From positions 1 through 7,395 of the forward strand of contig CAITCX010000267.1 of assembly GCA_903890885.1 (NCBI GenBank): DNA of 7,395 nt, given 5' to 3'. Both the position numbers and the translations under genes were made by a program. The stretch is from an uncultured Dehalococcoidia bacterium. GTDB taxonomy: Bacteria; Chloroflexota; Dehalococcoidia; Dehalococcoidales; UBA3254. Shown here in pieces: positions 1 through 4,483 of the stretch. A model generated the notes under the pieces. The model was not told the origin of the DNA. It was given only the letters and a program-made list of their open reading frames with translations, and searched no databases. Within the stretch, counting starts at the first letter, position 1; every line of letters starts with the position of its first letter.

Positions 1-149
1 CCCAGGGTGATTAATAATAAACCCCAGAAAAGTCCTCGCAAAGGCCGGTGGTGTCTTCGTTCCTGTCTATCGAACCGGCGTTCTGCCCGATTGCGCTCAG
101 GCTGGTTGTCACTGGTGTTTCCGTTTTCAGCGGGTTCCTGGTTGAACAT
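1..149 (-). CDS. Partial membrane protein, LiaF/DUF5668-like N-terminus (runs off left edge)
   Basis: The reading frame opens at ATG 149-147 and stays open for 49 codons to the window edge, so the C-terminal part is missing. The start is supported by a consensus AGGAGG Shine-Dalgarno (plus-strand 155-160) five bases upstream. The first 38 residues are hydrophilic and rich in Arg, Glu and Gln (residues 18-38 hold many arginines). A hydrophobic stretch then begins (RGLFWGLLLITL, residues 38-49), preceded by positive charges, as in a cytoplasmic tail leading into a first membrane helix. This layout resembles LiaI/LiaF-type or DUF5668 membrane proteins, where a Gly/Trp/Leu-rich helix follows a charged tail; that is inference from a short fragment. 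It lies downstream of the membrane gene at 261-1247 on the same strand, about 110 bases away with no terminator between, so co-transcription is likely. Existence of the gene is better supported than its family. Confidence 0.7.
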   Translation of the reverse strand, partial: MFNQEPAENGNTSDNQPERNRAERRFDRQERRHHRPLRGLFWGLLLITL

Positions 150-154
150 GGTGT

Positions 155-160
155 CCTCCT
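155..160 (-). promoter_or_regulatory. Strong Shine-Dalgarno of the partial left-edge gene
   Basis: The minus strand reads AAAAGGAGG followed by ACACC and ATG. The spacing of five bases and full consensus make this the site that fixes the start of the partial gene at 149. Another frame also crosses this region, but it has no comparable ribosome binding site. Confidence 0.75.
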
Positions 161-260
161 TTTAACTATTTTTATACAGATTATTTTTACCTTCGATATC
201 CTGTCATCCAATTCCCTGAAAATCTTTGAGACCTCACCATGAATATGGTTTGTCAGCTCA

Positions 261-1247
261 TCAGAATTTTCCTTGCACGAGATGGACGATCAATTGAATG
301 AATTTGACGATAGCTCCGATGATTAATCCTATGGATATAAGAACCAGTGCTACCCTCACACCGAAAGACGCTGCGTCTGCACCAATCTGGTTGGGGATGG
401 CATTGAAATCGAAGGGGAAGAGAAACAATAGCCAGATTACAGTGGCTGCTCCGAATCCGTCCATGATGATCCTGAATATTTTTCGCAGGAAATACATGTC
501 TACGGCGATCAAAACAGCGTGACCAACGATGCTCAGGACCAGTGTAGTGCTCAGGATAGGCAGCCACAATCTGAAGTCACTGGTAACCAGGGTATGCATC
601 CGCCAGTTGGTTGAACCATTATGTAGGGGTTCGTAGTAAGCGATATATTGATTGTAAAAATTGAAGAAGACCAAAAGCACTACGCACCAGGCGATCGCGA
701 AAGCTGAGCCAGTGATCCTGGCGGCCCGGGCTCCTCCAGAATAATATCTGGCTTTGAAATCAGCCGCATTGGAAATTTTTTCTTTATGAGGAGCTTCCTC
801 CCGGGGAACGTCCCCAGCATTGGGCTGTTCGGAGGTGGCCGTTTCCACTATTATCTTTTCTTCAGAGGTATTAGCTCGGGTTGGCAGGCCAAAAGAGTTA
901 TTAGCCAGTTTTTCAGCCAGATCGCCTACCCAGGGTACCTTTAAATAATCTCCGCTAATAGCTTTAACCAGCAGGATAATCCATAGAATAAAGGCAATCA
1001 AACCCAGGGCACCGGCGAAGCCTCCCCCAATCACCGGTACAGCTCCGAACACGGCCATCGCCACTGACAGGGCGCCGAAGACGATGATTGATTGTAAAGC
1101 ATGGAATCGGATTGTGTAGCTTTTCTGCTCAAGTACCAGGAAGATGATGCCGCTAATCCAGCCGCCCACATAACACAGCAGGGCTTCGACGTTAGGGGTC
1201 AGGTCTTTAAGAGTGCGTTGCTCATTTTGACTGTTCCAGGCGTTCAT
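261..1247 (-). CDS. Polytopic membrane protein: Tic20/DUF4870-like domain plus a four-helix C-terminal domain
   Basis: The product is 328 residues from ATG 1247-1245. A GTG two codons upstream (1253) overlaps the GGAGG Shine-Dalgarno at 1253-1257, so the ATG, five bases after it, is preferred. Residues 15-100 resemble the Tic20/DUF4870 family: ALLCYVGGWISGIIFLVLE (22-40), then an RFHALQS segment (47-53) entering a second helix (about 52-73), and a third helix (about 78-96). Residues 97-178 form a polar, Glu/Lys/Ala-rich linker. Four further hydrophobic segments follow at about 178-198, 228-250, 265-283 and 297-318, with an aromatic loop NFYNQYIAYYE near 196-206 and PFDFNAIPN near 278-286. I expect an inner-membrane protein with about seven helices. 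No catalytic motif is visible and the function is unknown. The gene is divergent from the Lrp/AsnC regulator and followed by another membrane gene. Confidence 0.85.
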   Translation of the reverse strand: MNAWNSQNEQRTLKDLTPNVEALLCYVGGWISGIIFLVLEQKSYTIRFHALQSIIVFGALSVAMAVFGAVPVIGGGFAGALGLIAFILWIILLVKAISGDYLKVPWVGDLAEKLANNSFGLPTRANTSEEKIIVETATSEQPNAGDVPREEAPHKEKISNAADFKARYYSGGARAARITGSAFAIAWCVVLLVFFNFYNQYIAYYEPLHNGSTNWRMHTLVTSDFRLWLPILSTTLVLSIVGHAVLIAVDMYFLRKIFRIIMDGFGAATVIWLLFLFPFDFNAIPNQIGADAASFGVRVALVLISIGLIIGAIVKFIQLIVHLVQGKF

Positions 1248-1277
1248 ATGCACCTCCCCATTTTGGTTTCCGATACC

Positions 1278-1306
1278 AACATACCAAAAGTTCAGGCCGC
1301 CGTAAA
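1278..1306 (-). promoter_or_regulatory. Putative promoter of the membrane-protein gene
   Basis: On the minus strand TTTACG (plus 1301-1306) and TATGTT (plus 1278-1283) are separated by 17 bases, and the -10 is preceded by TGG, an extended -10 arrangement. Each hexamer matches four of six consensus positions. Transcription would start near 1271, leaving a leader of about 25 bases that includes the Shine-Dalgarno. The arms TTTTGGT (1261-1267) and ACCAAAA (1283-1289) form an inverted repeat around the expected start point. Confidence 0.4.
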
Positions 1307-1366
1307 GCCCTTTAGGCTATTTTGCCTGGTACCGGAAATTGCCGATGGTAATAAATTGTTACTTTT

Positions 1367-1385
1367 TTGAAAGCCTTGCTTTCAA
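1367..1385. promoter_or_regulatory. Putative operator: perfect 7-5-7 inverted repeat in the regulator's promoter
   Basis: TTGAAAG (1367-1373) and CTTTCAA (1379-1385) are exact reverse complements separated by CCTTG. The repeat covers the -35 hexamer and most of the spacer of the promoter above, the classical place for a repressor site. The adjacent gene encodes an Lrp/AsnC-family protein, a family that commonly controls its own promoter, so autoregulation is the natural reading. The protein-site pairing is inference. No T-run follows, so it is not a terminator. Confidence 0.55.
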
Positions 1386-1395
1386 GTGTTACAAT
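1367..1395 (+). promoter_or_regulatory. Sigma-70-type promoter of the Lrp/AsnC regulator gene
   Basis: TTGAAA (1367-1372) and TACAAT (1390-1395) each match five of six consensus bases. They are separated by exactly 17 bases, with TGT immediately before the -10 (extended -10). This is the best promoter in the window. Transcription would begin near 1402, about 45 bases before the ATG at 1447. Confidence 0.7.
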
Positions 1396-1446
1396 GTTTC
1401 TCATCGTAGGTATTTCTTTGGAAGAAATCTTCCGGGAGAGGAAACA

Positions 1447-1929
1447 ATGTTAAAAGATATCCTGAAACTACTGGAAAAAGACGCCCGGTCCAGTCATAAA
1501 CAGATCGCAACTTTGACAGGTTTGCCGGAAAAAGAGGTGGCAGCTTCCATCCGCCAGGCTGAAAAGGATCATGTCATTCTTAAATATAAAGCTATCGTTG
1601 ACTGGGACAAGGTGGAAAGTGAGCACGTTTTTGCCCTGATTGAGGTAAAAGTTGCGCCTCAGCGTGATGTTGGTTTCGATTCAATAGCTGAACGTATTTA
1701 TCGTTTCCCGCAGGCCTATAGCGTTTATCTTCTTTCTGGTACCTTTGACCTGCTGGTGATCGTTACCGGTAAATCTATTCATGAAGTTGCCAGTTTTGTT
1801 TCTCAAAAACTTGCTCCTATTGAGGGCGTCCAGAGCACAGTCACCCATTTTATGTTGAAAAAATATAAGGAAGACGGTGAAATCTTCGGCGGTAAAGAGG
1901 AACTCAAGCGCGAACCCTTACAGCCGTAA
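1447..1929 (+). CDS. Lrp/AsnC-family transcriptional regulator
   Basis: The product is 160 residues from ATG 1447, chosen because GGGAGAGG (1434-1441) lies just upstream. The frame is open back to 1339, but those 36 codons are not family-like and lie across the promoter. Residues 1-50 form the winged helix-turn-helix typical of AsnC proteins (LLEKDARSSHKQIATLTGLP, then an AAS-IRQ recognition helix), ending in the ILKYKAIVDWDKV linker strand. Residues 55-140 fit the RAM ligand-binding and oligomerisation domain (FALIEVKV, then VYLLSGTFDLLVIVTG). Such proteins usually form dimers to octamers and sense an amino acid. The gene immediately precedes an aminotransferase in the same direction, with a 35-base gap, suggesting it controls that enzyme and perhaps itself through the inverted repeat at 1367-1385. 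The effector cannot be read from the sequence. Confidence 0.9.
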   Translation: MLKDILKLLEKDARSSHKQIATLTGLPEKEVAASIRQAEKDHVILKYKAIVDWDKVESEHVFALIEVKVAPQRDVGFDSIAERIYRFPQAYSVYLLSGTFDLLVIVTGKSIHEVASFVSQKLAPIEGVQSTVTHFMLKKYKEDGEIFGGKEELKREPLQP

Positions 1930-1964
1930 AGTTGAAATAACCGGCTTAAAATACGGATTTACTT

Positions 1965-3146
1965 ATGAAAGCCAAAAAACCTTCTAATAATTCTTTCGTT
2001 TGTCAAAAAGTGGCGGATTTGCCGCCTTCTGGCATACGCAAGTTCTTCGATCTGGTTGCTACCATGGAAGGGGCCATCTCCCTCGGTGTGGGCGAACCCG
2101 ATTACGTTACTCCCTGGCATATCCGTGAGGCTGCTATCTATTCAATGGAAAAGGGATATACCATGTATACCTCCAATTCCGGTACCCCTGAGTTGCGTAA
2201 AGCTATTTCCACTTATCTGTCTGGGCGTTACAACGTCGATTACGATCCGGTTGGTGAAATCTTGATTACTACTGGCGTTAGCGAAGCGCTGGATCTGGTC
2301 ATGCGGGCCATTTTGAACCCTGGTGATGAGGTCATCATGGCCGATCCCTGTTATGTGTCTTATCCGGCTTGTGTTTGCCTGGCTGGCGGTCAGGTTGTCA
2401 GAGTCCCTACCAGAGTTGAAGACAGCTTCGAACTATACGCGGAAAACATAGAACCTTATATCACTAAAAAGACCCGTGCCATTTTGCTGGGTTACCCGGC
2501 CAATCCCACTGGGGCCACCATTAAACGTGATAATCTGGTCAAGATAGCCGAGTTGGCTAAACGAAAGGGGCTCCTGGTGATCTCGGATGAAATCTATGCC
2601 CGGCTGGTTTATGGTGTGGATGAGGTCTGCTACGCTTCAATACACGGTGTAAAAGAGACTACGATTTTACTGGGGGGTTTTTCCAAGGCCTATGCTATGA
2701 CCGGTTGGCGTCTGGGTTATGCCTGCGGCAATAAGGATATCATCGGAGCCATGACCAAGATTCATCAGTACACCATGCTTTGCGCTCCTATTATGGCTCA
2801 AAAAGCCGCCGTAGAAGCCCTTAAAAACGGTGAGATATCTGTTAACGAGATGGTAGAGGATTATAACCATCGGCGCCTGCTGATGGTCAAAGGTTTAAAT
2901 AAAATTGGTCTGACCTGTTTTGAACCCAGGGGTGCGTTTTATGCTTTTCCTTCTATTAAAAGCACGGGAATGAGCTCCGATCAGTTTGCCGAGAGTCTTC
3001 TTAAAGCAGAAAAAGTGGTCGTTGTGCCAGGTACTGCCTTTGGCCCGGGCGGTGAAGGCTACATCCGTTGCTGCTATGCTACTGCCATGTCGGAGATAGA
3101 AGAGGCACTCGGACGTATTCATCGTTTCCTGAATAAACACACATAA
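1965..3146 (+). CDS. Class I/II PLP-dependent aminotransferase (aspartate/aromatic-type)
   Basis: The product is 393 residues, full length for fold-type I aminotransferases, cytoplasmic, and expected to transfer an amino group from an amino acid to a 2-oxo acid through pyridoxal phosphate. Visible landmarks are PSGIRKFF (21-28) and ISLGVGEPDYVTPWHIR (38-54) at the N-terminus, NPTG at 180-183 with the conserved Asn, ISDEIY at 206-211 with PLP-contacting Asp208 and Tyr211, the Schiff-base lysine Lys241 in GGFSKAYAMTGWRLGY (237-252), and the carboxylate-binding Arg368 in YIRCCYA. The pattern matches the aspartate/aromatic aminotransferase subgroup often annotated simply as class I/II; the true substrate cannot be fixed from sequence. 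ATG 1965 gives the expected N-terminus, but the sequence before it has no good Shine-Dalgarno (only CGGATTT), so translation may depend on the upstream regulator gene. It is probably in an operon with that gene. Confidence 0.93.
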   Translation: MKAKKPSNNSFVCQKVADLPPSGIRKFFDLVATMEGAISLGVGEPDYVTPWHIREAAIYSMEKGYTMYTSNSGTPELRKAISTYLSGRYNVDYDPVGEILITTGVSEALDLVMRAILNPGDEVIMADPCYVSYPACVCLAGGQVVRVPTRVEDSFELYAENIEPYITKKTRAILLGYPANPTGATIKRDNLVKIAELAKRKGLLVISDEIYARLVYGVDEVCYASIHGVKETTILLGGFSKAYAMTGWRLGYACGNKDIIGAMTKIHQYTMLCAPIMAQKAAVEALKNGEISVNEMVEDYNHRRLLMVKGLNKIGLTCFEPRGAFYAFPSIKSTGMSSDQFAESLLKAEKVVVVPGTAFGPGGEGYIRCCYATAMSEIEEALGRIHRFLNKHT

Positions 3147-3187
3147 TAACTTGTAACTCGATACCCGGCCTGGGAGCTAATTCCCCC

Positions 3188-3217
3188 TTACTTTCCCAAA
3201 ATAGCTTATTATATAAG
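3188..3217 (+). promoter_or_regulatory. Weak putative promoter of the UPF0173 hydrolase gene
   Basis: An AT-rich patch holds TATAAG (3212-3217), five of six matches to the -10, with the poor -35 TTACTT (3188-3193) 18 bases upstream. No terminator is visible after the aminotransferase stop at 3146, so read-through from the upstream operon is the alternative. Confidence 0.3.
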
Positions 3218-3244
3218 CATGCCTGTTTACGCTGAGGTCCAAAT

Positions 3245-3892
3245 ATGAAAATCAAGTGGCTAGGACATTCCGCTTTTTTAATCACTTCAGCCAATAATAT
3301 TAAAATAGTCACAGATCCATATACAACCGGCAACGGCATCAATTATAGTCCCATCAACGAAACATCTGATATTGTTACTGTCAGCCATGTTCATAGTGAT
3401 CATAGCAATATTTCTGCTATCAAAGGTTCACCTATAATATTGCGAGAAAAGGGCACGTATCTCGTAAAAGGCGTTGAGATTAAAGCCGTACCGGTACACC
3501 ATGATGGTACTCTGGGCAGTCAGCGCGGCAGCAACCTGGTTTTTTGTTTAAAATTGGACGGAATTTTGGTCTGCCACGCAGGCGATCTTGGCCATATTTT
3601 AAGTCCCCGCCAGATCGAAGAGATTGGTCCGGTAGATGTTTTAATGTTGCCTGTCGGCGGATTTTACACTTTAAATGCCCAAGAGGCGCATATTGTTGCT
3701 CAATCTCTCAAACCGTACATTGTGATACCGATGCACTATAAAACGCCCGGGACTGAATACTCTATCGCGGGAGTACAGCCTTTTCTCAAAGATCTTCAGA
3801 ATGTCCGTCAACTAGATGCCTGTGAGATTGAATTATCCAATACCGGGTTGCCTTATATTACCGAAACTATTGTCTTAAAATCGGCCCACTAA
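3245..3892 (+). CDS. UPF0173-type metal-dependent hydrolase (metallo-beta-lactamase fold)
   Basis: The product is 215 residues, normal for the UPF0173 family (about 210-230). The start MKIKWLGHSAFLI is typical of this group, and GAGGT (3234-3238) lies six bases before the ATG. The metal-binding signature HxHxDH is present as HVHSDH (48-53). Other likely ligands are His85 or His86 (PVHHDG), Asp114 (HAGDLGH) and His164 (IPMHY), in the order expected for a two-metal beta-lactamase-like site. There is no signal peptide, so it should be cytoplasmic. The physiological substrate of the family is not established. It follows the aminotransferase by 98 bases on the same strand and ends 56 bases before an intrinsic terminator, so it closes the transcription unit. 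Confidence 0.92.
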   Translation: MKIKWLGHSAFLITSANNIKIVTDPYTTGNGINYSPINETSDIVTVSHVHSDHSNISAIKGSPIILREKGTYLVKGVEIKAVPVHHDGTLGSQRGSNLVFCLKLDGILVCHAGDLGHILSPRQIEEIGPVDVLMLPVGGFYTLNAQEAHIVAQSLKPYIVIPMHYKTPGTEYSIAGVQPFLKDLQNVRQLDACEIELSNTGLPYITETIVLKSAH

Positions 3893-3948
3893 ATCAGATA
3901 ATCGTAAACGCTATTCCTAAAAATTCAAATTTGTAGTAAGATATTAAC

Positions 3949-3975
3949 GTTTGCTCTTACAGCAAACCCTTTTTT
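3949..3975 (+). terminator. Intrinsic terminator after the hydrolase gene
   Basis: GTTTGCT (3949-3955) and AGCAAAC (3961-3967) pair perfectly over seven bases around a five-base CTTAC loop, followed by CC and a run of six T. The stem is modest in GC but well formed. It lies between the hydrolase stop and the small basic protein gene, so it either separates the two units or partly limits read-through into the small gene. Confidence 0.7.
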
Positions 3976-4037
3976 ATGTTAAAGTTAATAAGTTGGTCTT
4001 TTATTGACCATATCTCATCGGGAGGGTAACAACCAGC

Positions 4038-4136
4038 ATGGGAAGCACACTCAAGTGGCGCAGAAAGAAAATGAGCAAAAAACATCATAAAAGGGTTCTT
4101 AAGATGACCCGTATTCAGAGAAGACGCAGTAAGTAG
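4038..4136 (+). CDS. bS22-like small ribosomal protein (AURKAIP1/COX24 domain), 32 residues
   Basis: ATG 4038 opens a 32-codon frame ending at TAG 4134-4136, with GGGAGGG (4020-4025 region) about twelve bases upstream as the ribosome binding site. The product is extremely basic, with well over half its residues Lys, Arg or His. It starts MGSTLKWRRKKMSKKHHKR and continues with a TRIQRRR segment (24-30). This is the pattern of the AURKAIP1/COX24 C-terminal domain: bacterial members include bS22 (about 33 residues) of the mycobacterial 30S subunit, and the mitochondrial counterpart is mS38. From recall, bS22 shares the MGS start, the RRK-x-M-x-KK core and the TR-x-QRR end. In known structures the protein sits in rRNA near the decoding region, so a structural role in the small subunit is expected. 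The gene is monocistronic between two terminators. It is easily missed by length cut-offs. Confidence 0.85.
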   Translation: MGSTLKWRRKKMSKKHHKRVLKMTRIQRRRSK

Positions 4137-4302
4137 GCGTTAGCCTGTCCTGTATAGCTGTTTTTTCTTTTATGTTTTGCCTGCCTGAATAAAAACGGTT
4201 AATAGAAATGTATCAGGTTGAGATTTATAAAATCGAGTCTTTCAATCCGGTTTAACATACGGGTTGCAGTATTTGGTTTGTAAAATTCACTTTGACGTAT
4301 GC
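4137..4302. other. Gene-free stretch between the small ribosomal gene and its terminator
   Basis: I see no credible coding frame or tRNA fold here. The stretch holds a short hairpin AATCCG/CGGGTT (4244-4249 with 4260-4265, one G-U pair) and a promoter-like pair TTGAGA (4218-4223), 17 bases, TTCAAT (4241-4246). If used, that pair would start an RNA near 4253 ending at the terminator at 4338. Otherwise this is a long 3' untranslated region. Confidence 0.4.
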
Positions 4303-4338
4303 ATCAAGCCCTGGAAAATCCCAGGGCTTGATCTTTTT
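4303..4338 (+). terminator. Strong intrinsic terminator
   Basis: ATCAAGCCCTGG (4303-4314) pairs perfectly with CCAGGGCTTGAT (4321-4332) over twelve bases around a six-base loop, followed by C and five T. It is the strongest terminator in the window and acts on the plus strand only, because no T-run follows on the minus strand. It insulates recN from upstream transcription. Confidence 0.9.
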
Positions 4339-4404
4339 ACACTTTCAATTTGCTAAGGCAGCTTTGCAATTTCAACTTCTTCCTTTCAGTATTTGCTTGC
4401 TACT

Positions 4405-4433
4405 TTATCACCTTTGCAGGAACATGCTAAAAT
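4405..4433 (+). promoter_or_regulatory. Putative recN promoter with extended -10
   Basis: TGC-TAAAAT (-10 hexamer 4428-4433, preceded by TG) matches the extended -10 form, with TTATCA (4405-4410) as a -35 exactly 17 bases upstream. Transcription would start near 4440 and give a leader of about 44 bases. AATGGC and GCCATT (4431-4436 and 4442-4447) form a small inverted repeat over the start point. I see no obvious SOS box. Confidence 0.5.
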
Positions 4434-4483
4434 GGCCCTAAGCCATTAAGCAAAATCGATTTAAGCCGGCTCAGAGGTATCTA

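Noticed and set aside
11..211. 66-codon minus-strand frame with TTG start
   Set aside because: It has no ribosome binding site and runs in a different frame across the strongly supported start at 149.
253..567. 104-codon minus-strand frame
   Set aside because: It lies within the membrane-protein gene in another frame, with low-quality composition rich in Arg, His and Ser.
1248..1253. GTG start for the leftward membrane protein
   Set aside because: The GTG overlaps the Shine-Dalgarno itself; the ATG at 1247 is at the correct spacing.
1291..1337. Nested inverted repeats CAGGC/GCCTG and AGCC/GGCT
   Set aside because: The arms are only four to five bases with large loops, and there is no T-run or riboswitch-like core; probably chance in a promoter region.
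1339..1446. Upstream extension of the Lrp/AsnC frame by 36 codons
   Set aside because: The added residues are not family-like, no ribosome binding site precedes them, and they cover the promoter and inverted repeat; ATG 1447 has a good Shine-Dalgarno.
2667..3342. Three minus-strand frames across the aminotransferase end and hydrolase start
   Set aside because: They are antisense to two genes with complete catalytic motifs and have no supporting signals.
4137..4302. tRNA or other structured RNA gene
   Set aside because: No cloverleaf, T-loop consensus or CCA-adjacent acceptor stem could be found; only a weak hairpin is visible.
4239..4348. Two copies of CTTTCAA resembling half of the regulator's inverted repeat
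   Set aside because: Each is a single seven-base half-site in AT-rich DNA without the partner arm; one lies just after a terminator.
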